This document shows positions 1 through 11,235 of a DNA stretch of 64,000 nt, one piece after another. A program made the position numbers and the translations under genes. The stretch comes from Erinaceus europaeus (taxonomy: Eukaryota > Chordata > Mammalia > Eulipotyphla > Erinaceidae), in assembly GCF_950295315.1 (NCBI RefSeq), contig NC_080171.1:99921445-99985444 (forward strand). Reading direction: 5' to 3'. Under the pieces are notes generated by a model. The model made no database searches and had not been told where the DNA came from. It saw only the letters and a list, made by a program, of their open reading frames with translations. Position 1 is the stretch's first letter. Each line of letters starts with the position of its first letter.

Positions 1-597
1 TCACAAGGCTAGAAATGGACCTACCCTATTATCCTGCAATTCCTCTCCTGGGGATATATCCTAAGGAACCCAACACACCCATCCAAAAAGATCTGAGTAC
101 ACATATGTTCTTGGCAGCACAATTTGTAATAGCCAAAACCTGGAAGCAACCCAGGTGTCCAACAACAGATGAGTGGCTGAGCAAGTTGTGGTCTATATAC
201 ACAGTGGAATACTACTCAGCTATAAAAAATGGTGACTTTACCATTTTCAGCCGATCTTGGATGGACCTTGAAAAATTCATGTTGAGTGAAATAAGTCAGA
301 AACAGAAGGATGAATATGGGATGATCTCACTCTCAGGCAGAAGTTGAAAAACAAGATCAGAAAAGGAAACACAAGTAGAACCTGAAATGGAATCGGCGTA
401 TTGCACCAAAGTAAAAAACTCTGGGGTGGGTAGGTGGAAGAATACAGGTCCAAGAAGGATGACAGAGGACCTAATGGGGGTTGTATTGTTATATGGGAAA
501 CTGGGGAATGTTATGCATGTACAAACTATTGTATTTACTGTTGAATGTAAAACATTAATTCCCCAATAAAGAAATTTAAATAAATAAATAAATAAAG
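1..597 (+). mobile_element. L1 3' end (ORF2 C-terminus and 3' UTR)
   Basis: Bases 15-347 encode the end of L1 ORF2p (MFLAAQFVIAKTWKQP, YYSAIKNGDF, ending SLSGRS), followed by a 3' UTR with CCCCAATAAAG and an AAATAAAT tail. The left end is cut by the window. Confidence 0.9.
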
Positions 598-602
598 GGA
601 GG

Positions 603-1290
603 GGGCCAGGTGGTGATGCACACAGTACAGTGTGCAAGGACTCGGGTTCAAGCCCCTGGTCCTCACCTGCAGGAGGAAGCTTCACAAGTAGTGAAGCAGG
701 CCTGCAGTGTCTCTTTCCCTTTCTTTTCAACATTCTCTTTTTAAAATTTTTTAAAAATTATTTTTATTTGTTTATTGGATAGAGACAATCGGAAATTGAG
801 AAGGAAGGAAATTGAGATAGAGAGGGCAAAACACAGGGGCTGAGGGGCTGGTTGAGTGCACATGTCATAATGTACAAGGAGCCAGGTTCAAGCCCCTAGT
901 CCCCACCTGTAAGGGAAAGTTTTGCAAGTGCTGCAGGTGTCTCTCTGTCTCTCTTCCTCTCTATCTCCTTCTTTCCTCTCAATTTGACTATCACTAGCCA
1001 ATAAATAAATAAATATAATAAAATATTTAAAAAGAAAGTTTAAAAGAGAGAGAGAGCAAGAGACAGAGAGAGACCTGCAGCATTACTTCACCACTTGTAA
1101 AGCTTTCCCCTTGCAAGTGGGGACTGGGGGCTCGAGCCTGGACCCTAGGGCACTGTAATGTGTGTGTTCAACCAGGTGTGCCACCACCTGGCCCCTTCTC
1201 TTTCCCTTTCTATCTTCCCCCTCCCCTCTCAATTTCTCTCTGTCCTTATCCAATAATAAGTAAATAAAAATATTTTTTAAAAAGAAATGC
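603..1290 (+). repeat. Three-level nested SINE-B group
   Basis: Outer forward SINE-B: 603-735 and tail 1196-1290. Middle reverse SINE-B: about 736-840 and 1045-1195. Inner forward SINE-B: about 841-1040. Each interrupted copy resumes correctly on the far side. Confidence 0.8.
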
Positions 1291-1482
1291 TTTAAAGAAA
1301 AAACTAAAGGGCAAATACCATAAGCCTTGCAGGGACCTCAGCCCCATCAGTGAAGGTGGTCACACTGTTTTGTCTGGCACCGGAGCCTCATCAGGTGCTG
1401 AAGTATGTCCCTGTGTCCCTCCAACTGGCATTGGTCACTGCTTGAGTCTGGTACCTTAAGACCATTTGACCATCCTGACACA

Positions 1483-1627
1483 TAACTTTCTTATTTTGAT
1501 AGAATAGAGAGAAAATGAGATGGATGAGAGACAGAGAGGGAAAGAGACAGAAAGATAACTGCAGCCCTGATTTACTGCTTGTGAAGCTTTCCTCCTGCAG
1601 GTGGGGACCAGGGACTTGAACCTGTGT
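1483..1627 (-). repeat. SINE-B, cut by the gap
   Basis: Reverse SINE-B body to GGGACTTGAACCTGTGT, then N. Confidence 0.85.
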
Positions 1628-1827
1628 NNNNNNNNNNNNNNNNNNNNNNNNNNNNNNNNNNNNNNNNNNNNNNNNNNNNNNNNNNNNNNNNNNNNNNNNN
1701 NNNNNNNNNNNNNNNNNNNNNNNNNNNNNNNNNNNNNNNNNNNNNNNNNNNNNNNNNNNNNNNNNNNNNNNNNNNNNNNNNNNNNNNNNNNNNNNNNNNN
1801 NNNNNNNNNNNNNNNNNNNNNNNNNNN
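1628..1827. other. Assembly gap (200 N)
   Basis: 200 undetermined bases; reading frames crossing it are meaningless. Confidence 1.
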
Positions 1828-1957
1828 CACTGATGCCCTGGAAGGAAAGAAGAGAAGTGAGTGTCCCCAGTCTTGCCAGATCCCCAGCTGCCAGCATCTG
1901 TCCCTTGGAGCCCCAGAACTTTCTTCTAAGGGCAGGGGGTGCTGCAGCTATGGATCT

Positions 1958-2092
1958 TCTCTGGAATTTTTCTGGCTGAGCTGTGACTGTGGGCAAGTCC
2001 CCTTCACCTCTCTGAGCCTGAGTATCTTGTCTATAAACAGAGGACAAAGACAGCTTTTGCCTCATAGGGCCATTACAAGGGAGCTGAAGAGT
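1958..2092 (+). repeat. MIR
   Basis: CTGTGACTGTGGGCAAGTCC..CACCTCTCTGAGCCTGAGTA matches the MIR core. Confidence 0.65.
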
Positions 2093-2099
2093 GTTAATC

Positions 2100-2932
2100 T
2101 GGGTCCTGCTTCCCAAATCCCTGCCCTCACCCAGCTTTCCAACCCTGCTTCTGCTGGCCTCTCTCCTCATGGGGCTCAGCTCCCTGTCCTGCCAGATTCT
2201 CATCCTTTAGTACTCAGCAACTCTGCTCAGTGGCTGAACAGCTTGTGGAGCCCCTGACAATGACTGCTCCCCTCTGGAGTAACTGAGATGGAGGCCAAGG
2301 AGCCCAGAGGCTGGAAATGGCTGTTCTTGTGGGTGGGTGCCAAGTCTTTCCTCATGAGGAACACCAAGAGTGATTTCCAGGTCTTCAGCCATAAGTCCAT
2401 CTCTGCTTGGATGACGCAGTCTAGAACCACACCTTCAAAACCAGGCTCATGTAATCACCACCACCACGCCCCCCCCCCCATCTCCTCAATGACAGATGTC
2501 ATATCCCAAACAGGACTGCTGACTTCCCTGCTCCCTGCTCCCTACATCAGCTTCCCCCTTAGTTGATGCCAGCTTCAGCCCTTTTCACTTTGTTCGGCCA
2601 AACAACCTTCAGTCATCCATCCGTCCTCTCACTTGAGCTCCACGCCCAACTCATCAGGAAATCCTGAGCTCTGCTTTCACAATAGACCCTGAGCATTTGC
2701 CTCCATGCCTCAACTCAGCCCCATCTGCCCCCCCACCCCCGTGTCCTCCCTGGAGCACGAAGCTGCTTTCCTACAGCTCATATCCTGGCTTCCCTGCATA
2801 GAACTGGTCACGGTATTCATTCCAACCAAAACTTTCCTTCTCTTATGAGTGTTTATACCAGAAAAGCAGGTATAAACTGCATCAGATTCTTTTCCTCTCT
2901 CCTCCTTTCTCACTAATAAATAAATAAAATAG
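2100..2932. other. Unique intronic/intergenic sequence
   Basis: A MIR remnant (about 1960-2090) precedes it. No exon recognised; a C-run lies at 2469-2479. Confidence 0.5.
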
Positions 2933-3815
2933 GGAGTCAGGCAGTAGCGCAGTGGGTTAAGTGCATGTGGCACAAAGCATAAGGACCAGCATAAAGATTC
3001 CAGTTGGAGCCCCCGGCTCCCCACCTGCAGGGGGATTGCTTCACTGGCGGTGAAGCAGGTCTGCAGGTGTCTGTCTTTCTCTCACCCTCTCTGTCTTCCC
3101 CTCCTCGCTCCATTTCTCTCTGTCCTATCCAAAAACGACAACATCAATAACAATAAAAAATAACAAAGGCATGATCCTGCGATTCCTCTCCTGGGGATAT
3201 ATCGTAAGGAACCCAACACACCCATCCAAAAAGATCTGAGTACACATATGTTCTTGGCAGCACAATTTGTAATAGCCAAAACCTGAAAGCAACCCAGGTG
3301 TCCAACAACAGATGAGTGGCTGAGCAAGTTGTGGTCTATGGAACACAATGGAATACTACTCAGCTATAAAAAATGGTGACTTTACCGTTTTCAGCCGATC
3401 TTGGATGGACCTTGAAAAATTCATGTTAAGTGAAATAAGTCAGAAACAGAAGGATGAATATGGGGTGATCTTACTCTCAGGCAGAAGTTGAAAAACAAGA
3501 TCAGAAAAGAAAACACAAGTAGAACCTGAAATGGAATTGGTGTATCACACCAAAGTAAAAGACTCTTGGGTTTGTGGGGGGAGGGGGGAAGAACACAGGT
3601 CCAAAAAGGATGATAGAGGACCTAGTGGGGGTTGTATTGTTATATGGGAAACTGGGGAATGTTATGCATGTACAAACTGTTGTATTTACTGTAGAATATA
3701 AAAATATATTGATTCCCCAATAAAGAAATTTAAAAATAAATAAATAAAATAAAAAATAACAAAGGGAATAAATAAATGAATATTTTTAAAAATAAATAAA
3801 TAAAATATTTTTAAA
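2933..3815 (+). repeat. SINE-A split by L1
   Basis: Head AGGCAGTAGCGCAGTGGGTT at 2939; body to 3169; tail resumes at 3766 (GAATAAATAAATGAATATTT). Confidence 0.88.
3170..3747 (+). mobile_element. 5'-truncated L1 inserted in a SINE-A tail
   Basis: Same 3' end as the first copy; the ORF2 frame is broken by TGA in place of a Trp codon near 3284. Flanked by an 18-base TSD, AATAAAAAATAACAAAGG, at 3152-3169 and 3748-3765. Confidence 0.92.
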
Positions 3816-3817
3816 AA

Positions 3818-3975
3818 ATGGTCCGGGAGGTGGCGCAATGGATAAATCACTGAATTCTCAGGCATGAGGTCCTGAGTTCAATCCCCGGCCACACATGTAC
3901 CAGAGTGATGTCTGGTTCTTTCCCTCTCTCCTCCTATCTTTCTCACTAATAAATAAATAAAATATTAAAAAAAAT
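3818..3975 (+). repeat. SINE-C
   Basis: GGTCCGGGAGGTGGCGCAAT, GAGTTCAATCCCCGG, AATAAATAAAATATT tail. Confidence 0.88.
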
Positions 3976-3989
3976 AAACTGCATCAGAG

Positions 3990-4408
3990 GGGCCCAGCAA
4001 GATAGCTCATTTGGGCAGTGTGCTTGTTCTTTCAGGGGTATGATCTAGCTTGGAACCTGGCCCCCACCTCACTTTTAGGGTTATGGTATCTCTCCCCTCT
4101 CCCTTTATCTTTTATCTCCAGTTGCTGGGCTCAGTGCTAGCACTGTGAATCCACCACTCCTGGCAGCCACTTTTTTCTTTCTTTTTTTTTTTTTTTAGTT
4201 CTCATTTTTTATTTGATCAAACAGAGATAAACTGAGACGGGAAGGGAAGACAGAGAGGAGAGAAAGAGAAAGAAAGACACCTGCAGACCTGCTTCACCAC
4301 TTGTGAAGTGTTCCCACTGCAGGTGGGGAGTGGGGGCTCAAACCCGGGTGCAGTTTCTTGCACTTAGTTCTGTGTGTGCTAAACAGGTTGCACCACAGCC
4401 TGGCCCCT
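3990..4408. repeat. SINE-E (+) followed by long SINE-A/B (-)
   Basis: 3990-4125 is an old forward tRNA-like SINE (AAGATAGCTCATTTGG). 4126-4408 is a reverse SINE with CACCTGCAGACCTGCTTCAC and the ATGAATCCACNNCTCCTG-type end. Confidence 0.7.
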
Positions 4409-4599
4409 CTCTCTGTCTCTCTATCTCTGTTTTTCTATCTAAAAGAGTCCGCCTGGAGCAGTGAAGTGCTGGTGGTAACTAAAGACAAAACCAAAACCAA
4501 AACTGAGTCAAAGGTTTCCTAACCTCCTAGCCTCAAGGCCCTGTGTGGTCCATCTTGCCAACCCCTCGACATGCCTGCCATGCTCTTTCTGATCCTCAG

Positions 4600-5010
4600 T
4601 CTGTTGAGGCCACATCAGCCTCCTTGTCAAGTTCATTCTACCGCAGGGCATTTGCATTTGCTGTTCCCTCTGCCTGGAATGCTCTTCCCCCAGATCTTCA
4701 CTTGTTTGTCCCTCCTCCTCACACATACTGTCCAGAGCTCTGCTTAATGTCACCACTTCAGAGAGGCCTTTCCTGACTGTTCTACCTAGAGCAGTCCCTG
4801 CTCCCTCCGATGCTGGCCCCAAGCCTGCTTAATTTCTTCACAGCACTAATTCCAGGCTGAAACAGTCACTTTACATTCAGTTGTTGACTATTCATTACTG
4901 AATGCTTCTGAGGGGTCTGCTGAGCCAGGCCCATCTATTACTGACGCCCCCAGCACAGCACCTGGTGCATAGTAGGAGCTCAAGAAATAGCCACTGCATA
5001 AAGGGATGCA
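4600..5010 (+). repeat. L2 LINE fragment
   Basis: TTGCTGTTCCCTCTGCCTGG, CAGATCTTCACTTG, CAGAGAGGCCTTTCCTGACT and GGTGCATAGTAGGAGCTCAA match the L2 3' region. Confidence 0.8.
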
Positions 5011-5620
5011 TGAATTGTAAGCACTCGGCCAGTGTTCATCTCTAGCAACACTTCTATTCTGCAGGCTGGGCCCTGGTTCTCTGGTTAGACCAGGCTTCAG
5101 TCATCCCACTGATACAATGGTGGAGTGAGGCTGTGTGTTCCCAGGGCAGAATCCCATTTTGAGTTCTGCCTGTAAAGCTGTCTGTTGGCAGCCCATCAGC
5201 CTTCCCTCCTGAGACTTTCTCTCTACGGTCCCTCAAGCTGCAGCCTGGCTTCCAAAGTGATTCAGGTTCTCTGTGTCCAGAGGCAGCGGGAGTCAGTGGG
5301 GACCCCTCCCAACTCCCCTCCGCTCTTGCTTCCCGGGTGAGCTGTCCCATCCCAGCCCTTCCGGTCATTCAGGCCCGGAAATCCTCTGATGCTGGGAGCA
5401 GATGGGCCAGGACACTGGGATCGCCCCAACACTTCCTCCTGCTTCCTGTACACTTCCCATTGGGCTCTAGGACAGGAGCAGAGCCTTAAAGGGGTGGTGG
5501 GGGGCAGCATTAGGGAGCAGGTGAGATGAGGGGACCAGAGCCCTTGGGGGAGTCACCCAGGCCCAGGACTACACATTGACTCCCCCAGCCCCCACACTCC
5601 AGGATTTCAGAGGCTTAATC
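5010..5620. other. Unique sequence
   Basis: No exon or repeat recognised in this stretch. Confidence 0.4.
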
Positions 5621-6330
5621 CATATCGACCCACTGCCGTTTCACTTGCCTAGAATACTGTCACCACCTGATCACTTGTCTCCTTGCCTCTGCCTCCTGTG
5701 ACCTGTTTTCACCCCAACAGCCAGGCCAGTGATGTTCAAAAGAAAAATCAGATGATGACTTTCCTCTGCTCCAACTCTCACCCCCAGCCCCATTTTACTT
5801 CCTCATGATAGTCTTCCCAGACTGACTCCTCACCACCATACAGACCACATTGCCCTCCAGATATGCTCAGTCAAATATGGGTTCTTGATGGTTTTAGTCC
5901 CAGCCTCAGGGCCTTTGCTTAGATTATCTGTTCCTGGACACTCTTCCTTACAGAGGGAACCTAGCAGGAGCTCCACTCCCTCTAGCCTCAGGCCTCTCTC
6001 TCTCTCTCTCTCTCTGTCTTTCTTGAATAGAAATAGCCAAAAATTGAGAGGAAGAGGGAGATAGAGAGGGAGGAGAGAGAGACACACACCTGCAGCACTG
6101 CTGAAGCTTTCCCCATGCAGGTGGGGACCAGGGCCTTGAAACTGGGTCCTTGCACGTTGTAACATGTGTGCTCAACCAGGTTTGCTACTACCTGGCCCGC
6201 CCAGGGCCTTTGTACGTGACGATTTCTGTGCCTGCAACCTCTCCTCTCCCTTAGAGCCACAGTAATTTCTACTGTACCATAAAGTCTCAGTTTGTTCAGA
6301 AATTTCCAGGACATTCTCCCTCCCATTGTA
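5620..6330 (+). repeat. L2 LINE fragment, split by a SINE-B
   Basis: 5640-5960 and 6203-6330 resemble L2 (GCCTCAGGGCCTTTG at the left break, CAGGGCCTTTG repeated at the right). The reverse SINE-B lies between. Confidence 0.65.
5990..6202 (-). repeat. SINE-B in L2
   Basis: Reverse: GAAATAGCCAAAAATTGAGA, CACCTGCAGCACTGCTGAAG, GTGCTCAACCAGG. Confidence 0.85.
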
Positions 6331-6384
6331 ATGATTAAATCCAGGAATTAGAGCTTCCATTCTGAAGAACTCAGAGCCACTCAT

Positions 6385-6645
6385 CACTTAATTTATTCCT
6401 TATTTTATGGGCCTAAAAGGCACTTCTCTAATATTAAGTGATGAAATCAATTAATAAATAATAGTGACAACTGTGGAAAATCAGTCTCATTCATCAGGCA
6501 CATTAATTATTTAAATAACCAACTCAACCTTTAACTGCCTGTATTAACTGATTTGTTCTGATATTTGACACCACTTATGGCGTACATTAGCTTAATTAAT
6601 TGGATTAATGAGCAGTAATTAGAGCCCATTGGCTTTTATTTCCCC
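6385..6645. other. AT-rich block dense in TAAT motifs (candidate enhancer)
   Basis: Unique AT-rich block in a GC-neutral neighbourhood, with TTAATTA (6503-6509), TTAATTAA (6592-6599), ATTAAT (6604-6609) and TAATTA (6616-6621), homeodomain-type cores. It is not a SINE or L1. Probably a conserved non-coding element or an old exapted repeat; function inferred only. Confidence 0.4.
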
Positions 6646-6747
6646 AATGCAGGGAAGCTGAGCTTCACCTTCAGGGCCTCTGTTCTGGCGGGGAGGAAAG
6701 GTGATGTTTATTCCCCAGGCATCCTGCAGGGGGCGCAAAGGAAAGGA

Positions 6748-6914
6748 GAAGCCTCATAAAATATAGGAGAGTGGGACCCTCCCACAGGCTGCTGCTGAGC
6801 TCAGAGATAGTCAAGACCCTGCATGGTTTTCCAAGCCTTCCCTTATCCACACTCATCTCCCACTCAACCTCCCCAGGCTTGCTCCTCTCCAGCTGCTCAC
6901 TGGGGTCCCTTCTA
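6748..6914 (+). repeat. 167 bp direct repeat, copy 1
   Basis: About 90% identical to 9219-9385 over the full length with no obvious gaps, starting GAAGCCTCATAAAATATA and ending GGGGTCCCTTCTA. Unrelated to the SINE families here. Confidence 0.85.
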
Positions 6915-7249
6915 CAGGCCCTCCTGTCCTGCCTTAGCCTTGCCCCCTGCCCATTGTCCTGTGTCTCAGTTTTCTTCACTGGGGGCCTGGTCACATGACC
7001 TTGAGTGTAGCCTTCCCCAGTCTCTGCCTCCTGCTTCTCAGTATTCCCTTTGCCTAACCCTCCACGAGGCTCAACTTCCTCACCAGCGAAGGGGGCAAAT
7101 TATAGCTGCCTTCCCAGCAGGCTGTGAGGACCCTGGGAGAAGGAAGGATGCTGCTGCCCATGCAGGTCCTCCTTGCTCTCTGCCTCCACCAGAGATCCCC
7201 CACCCCACCCCTTCTAGGGATTCTAGGGATTGAAGAGTCTTTTCCTCCA

Positions 7250-7405
7250 GTGGTCTGGGAGGTGGTGCAATGGATAAAACATTGGACTCTTGAGCATGAG
7301 GTCCTGAGTTCAATTCCCGGCAGCACATGTGCCAGAGTGATGTCTGGTTCTTTTTCTCTCTTTCTCATTAATAAATAAGTAAATAAAATATTTTTTTTTT
7401 AAAAA
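7250..7405 (+). repeat. SINE-C with TSD
   Basis: Flanked by AAGAGTCTTTTCCTCCA at 7233-7249 and 7406-7422; a recent insertion. Confidence 0.93.
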
Positions 7406-7444
7406 AAGAGTCTTTTCCTCCATAAGGCCTTGGATAGGAAGATC

Positions 7445-7612
7445 TAGGTCAGTGGCGAGGGAAATACATCAACTGGAAAAGCACTGGACTTGCTTGCCTG
7501 AGATTCCCAGTTTGATCCCTAGCACAGCAAGTACCAGAGCGGTGTTTCAATTTCTCTTTTTGTTTCATGGGAAACTCTCTCTTGTATGTGATAACTAAAA
7601 GAGAGAGAGAGA
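7445..7612 (+). repeat. SINE-E
   Basis: tRNA-like head GGCGAGGGAAATACATCAAC, CAGTTTGATCCCTAGC box, then a simple GA run. Confidence 0.6.
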
Positions 7613-8044
7613 GAAACACACACCAGGGGATAAAAGGCCCAACACCTCACTATGGGACATTCTGGGCTTGCCCACCATGAAGGCTGTTGTCTTCCCTGGA
7701 GACATCCTGCTCCTCCTCCACTCTGTCCCCTCATCTTACTGGTTGGGGGTAACCCCCTGCACGGAGTTCAGAAAGGGTTCTAGTTCTTGGGGAGAGGACA
7801 GACCAGAGCCATTCTTCCTGGGGTGTGAGCCCCAAGACCCTGCTGGAGAAGAGCAAAAGAGGGAGACATGTATTGAGCTTTAGCTGAATGCCCAAGATAC
7901 GGAGCACCCTGTTTCACAGGGTAGAAACTGGAACTCATGGCTTGATGCTGGGGTGCTCAGCTGCCCAGATTAGATCCAGGTTGACCTGATATCATATATG
8001 GGTGGACTCCCCCCTCCAGGAGGGAGAGGGCAAAGAAAAATAAT

Positions 8045-8258
8045 GTTTCTTTTTTTGTATTCTTATTTATTATTGGATATAGACAGAAATTGAGAGGGTG
8101 AGGGAAGGATAGAGAGGGAAAGAAACAGAGAGACACCTGCAGCCCTGCTTCACCACTTAAGAAGCTTTCCCCCTACAAGTGGGGTCCAGGGGCCTAAGCT
8201 TGGGTCCTTGCACAATGTAATATATGCACTTAACTAGGTGTGCTATCACCTGCCTCCC
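8045..8258 (-). repeat. SINE-B
   Basis: Reverse: TTATTGGATATAGACAGAAA, CACCTGCAGCCCTGCTTCAC, GTGTGCTATCACCTG. Confidence 0.85.
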
Positions 8259-8379
8259 CCCAAATAATGTTTCAACCAGGCCAGGAACCTAGAACATACT
8301 TTAGGAAGACATTTGTCAATGGGATTGGACAGACAGAAAACTCTCCAGGACTTGGGAGAGGAAGTTCCCTAGGTAATTC

Positions 8380-8590
8380 CCCTAATTGGGCCTCAGTTTC
8401 CCCTTCTCCAACATGAGCATGGTGACAGTTCCTTGTACTGAACCAAACTCAGGAGAGATACTTTACTTACTACATGTTATATCCAGTCCTCACAATGACC
8501 CTATGAAGTAAGGCCTCCAACTTACAAATGGGAAAACCAAGTTTCAGAGAGAGGGAGGGGGTTGTTGCAGGTCACACATCTGACCCAAGT
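8380..8590 (-). repeat. MIR-like remnant
   Basis: TCCTCACAATGACCCTATGA, AAATGGGAAAACCAAG and GCAGGTCACAC are reverse MIR cores. Confidence 0.55.
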
Positions 8591-8914
8591 CTTCCTCATC
8601 CACATATAACCCAGCATTCTGTAGTCAAAGCCCCTTGAGGGTCTGGGGGAGCTTGAGGGGGTGTGACTTCAGCTGCAGGGGCAGAAGTGGGGGTGGGTGC
8701 AGCCCATCTTTCCTGAGTCAGTGAGGTTCCCACAGCTTGCAGCGTCTGGGGGTCTCAAGGACTGTGAGAAAGTCTCCACAGGAAATGAGAGCCAGGAGCA
8801 GCTGGGCCCCTTTGGAAGACAAGGACCAGCCGCCCAGAGCCAGCAGAGGCTAAACAGGCTGGGCCCACCGCACCCCCTCCCCTGATGGGTAATCGCTACC
8901 AGATGCCCGGCAGC

Positions 8915-8922
8915 TGACGTCA
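8915..8922. promoter_or_regulatory. Perfect CRE palindrome TGACGTCA
   Basis: Full CREB/ATF consensus in a locally GC-rich unique stretch (8640-8970) within SH2D3C intron sequence. No adjacent exon was recognised. Confidence 0.35.
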
Positions 8923-9004
8923 CTCTGCAGGGCCGGAGAGGGTCGTGGGACTCCGGGGAGTGCTGGGAATTCTTGGACCTAAGTCAACATTCCAAAAGGA
9001 AGTG

Positions 9005-9038
9005 TGTGTATATGTGTGTGTGTGTGGGGGGGGGGGGA
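9005..9038. repeat. (GT)n then G-run
   Basis: Simple repeat, GTGTATATGTGTGTGTGTGT followed by a G homopolymer. Confidence 0.9.
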
Positions 9039-9218
9039 CTTGATGGTGGCTTGTTTTCAGTGCCTGACATGAAAACAGGAGCAGGGGTAACCCAGGGTCT
9101 CCCTGGCCGCCCTGTTAGATGCAACCTTCTCAGCTTCCTCTGAATGGGTCTGCGGATGAAGGACTCAGGGCTCTATGCTTCAGAATGAGACTTACAATCC
9201 TTCAAATCCTCCTCAGGG

Positions 9219-9385
9219 GAAGCCTCATAAAATATAAGAGAGTGAGACCCTCCCAAAGGCTGCTGCTGAGCTCAGAGATAGTCAAGACCCTGCATGGTTT
9301 CCCAGGCCTTCCCTTATCCACATTTATCTCCCACTCAACCCCCCCAGGCTTGCTTCTCTCCAGCTGCTCACTGGGGTCCCTTCTA
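9219..9385 (+). repeat. 167 bp direct repeat, copy 2
   Basis: Second copy of the 6748-6914 unit, same orientation, about 2.5 kb away. Flanks differ on both sides. Confidence 0.85.
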
Positions 9386-9611
9386 TTCCTCAGACTCACC
9401 AGGATATGCCTGCCACATTTTTCCTAAAGAAAAGAAAGCAGAGTTGCTCCCTCACCTCCCATGCTCAAATATTATTTTCAGACGGAGACTTTTTCTCCTG
9501 GTTCACCTTCCTAAATTGCCACTATCAACCACTACCTCATTTCTTCCCCCTATCCCCTCACACCACAGCGCACAATTCCCTCACTTTATTTTGTTATTAT
9601 TTCCTCCCCAG

Positions 9612-9712
9612 ACCTCTACTTAGCTCTGGCTTATGGTGGTGCCAGGAATTGAACCTGGGAACTCAGAGTCTCAGGCATGAAGGTCTTTTTGCATAATCAG
9701 TATGCTATCACC
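9612..9712 (-). repeat. SINE-D
   Basis: AGCTCTGGCTTATGGTGGTG, GGAATTGAACCTGGG, GCATAATCAGTATGCTATCA. Confidence 0.8.
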
Positions 9713-9715
9713 TCA

Positions 9716-9770
9716 TCTTATTTTATTTTATTTTATTTTCCATCTTATTTTATTTTATTTTATTTTATTT
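9716..9770. repeat. (TTTTA)n microsatellite
   Basis: Pentanucleotide tract interrupted once by CCATC. Confidence 0.95.
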
Positions 9771-10260
9771 GCCTCCAGGGTTATCACTGGGGCTTGGTGC
9801 CTGCATTACAAAAAAAAATGGCTCCTAGAAGCCATCTTTCCCATTGTTATTGCTGTTATTGTTGTTGTTGCTGTTGGATAGGACAGAGAGAAATTGAGAG
9901 AGGAGAAGAAGACAGAGAGGGGGAGACAAAGATAGACACCTGCAGACCTGCTTCACTGCTTGTGAAGAGATGTGCCCTCCCCCAGCTGGTGGGGAGCCAG
10001 GGGCTCCAAGAACCAGGATCCTTGCACTTCACACTATGTGCGCTCAACCTGGTGTGCTACCACCTGGCCCCCTTATTTTATTTTTTAATATTTAATGTAC
10101 TTATTATTAGACAGAGGCTGAGAAAAATAGAGAGGGAAAGATAGGGATAAAGAGGAGAGATACCTGCAGCACTGCTTCACTGCAAGTGGGAACTGGGGGC
10201 TTGGACCCCAGTCCTTGCATATTGTAACATGTATACTCAACCAGATGCGCTATTGCCGAA
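9771..10260 (-). repeat. Long SINE-A/B then SINE-B, both reverse
   Basis: 9771-10072 long form with GTTATCACTGGGGCTTGG..GCTCAACCTGGTGTGC; 10080-10260 second copy with TACCTGCAGCACTGCTTCAC. Confidence 0.8.
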
Positions 10261-10274
10261 TTGTATTAAAAATA

Positions 10275-10583
10275 TATATGGGGGGGAGGGAGAAGACAGG
10301 ACGCTGCCCTCAGCACTGGGGATTCAACTGGGCAGGTCAGGCGTGCAAGAGTGATGCTCTACCAGTTGAGCTGCTTCTCCAGCTACTCACCCACTTGATT
10401 TAAATTGTCCATCACAGCCCTTCTCTCTCTCTCTCTAAATGTTTTATTTATTTAGTAATGGGAAAGATAGGATGAGAGAGAGAAAGAACCAGACATCACT
10501 CTGGTACATATGCTGCCGGGGATTGAACTCAGGACCTCATGCTTGAAAGCCCAGTGCTCTATCCACTGTACCAACTCGAGACC
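10275..10583 (-). repeat. SINE-E then SINE-C, both reverse
   Basis: 10275-10395 CACTGGGGATTCAACTGGGC; 10430-10583 ACCAGACATCACTCTGGTAC, GGATTGAACTCAGGACCTCA. Confidence 0.75.
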
Positions 10584-10769
10584 ATTCATACCCCTTTTTC
10601 CTTCCAGCTGACCATAGAATTTTTTTTTTATCTTGTTGACCATCTATCTCTCCCTACCAGGCCAGGATTTCCATGAAGGTGGAATTTTTGTCTGTAGTAC
10701 TCCCGCTTGCTTCCCCAGGACCTCGATCAGTGCCTAATGCGGGAATTACTAAAATGACTAAAATTCCAA

Positions 10770-11040
10770 CCCAACTAGCTGTGTGAACTGAAGCAAGTTA
10801 TTAACCTCATATATGTCTTCACAGAACATCACTGTCTTCATTTGTAAAATGGGTTCCTACTGACTTCCTTTCCAAGGAGTTATGGAAAGTAGTCTGAAAT
10901 AATAGTAGAAACAGCATTGAGATATTTCCTTCCAGAAGTAAAATGTGGCCTGGTGATTGACAGCTCAAACTTGAGAGTTATTCAGATCTGGAATCAAATC
11001 TAGACTCTGGTGCTTCACCTCTCTATAGTAGCAGAAAAGT
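10770..11040 (+). repeat. MIR remnants
   Basis: TAGCTGTGTGAACTGAAGCA..TTCATTTGTAAAATGGG and a second start GAGAGTTATTCAGATCTGGA. Confidence 0.6.
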
Positions 11041-11235
11041 CTCTTCTCCTCTCTGTACCTCTCTGAACTAACTGGTAAAATATAACACAGCGGTGTTCAC
11101 TTCCCAGGGCACGAGTCCATTGGGTGCTGCAGGCAGGGCCTGGCCTGCTATGAATCAGATCTAGATCACTAATGGGGGACCTTGTCCTAGGCATGGAGAG
11201 AAGTGCTGGGATCTTTTCTTCCCTCTCCAAGACTC

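Noticed and set aside
1391..2257. Open frames crossing 1628-1827
   Set aside because: They run through N bases and are artefacts of the gap.
2939..3060. tRNA-like A and B boxes in many SINE heads
   Set aside because: Boxes belong to tRNA-derived SINEs followed by CT-rich bodies and A-tails; no clover-leaf with proper acceptor stem was seen, so no tRNA gene is called.
8669..8923. Minus-strand 84-codon frame beside the CRE
   Set aside because: Starts with GTG, resembles no SH2D3C isoform that I know, and has no convincing donor.
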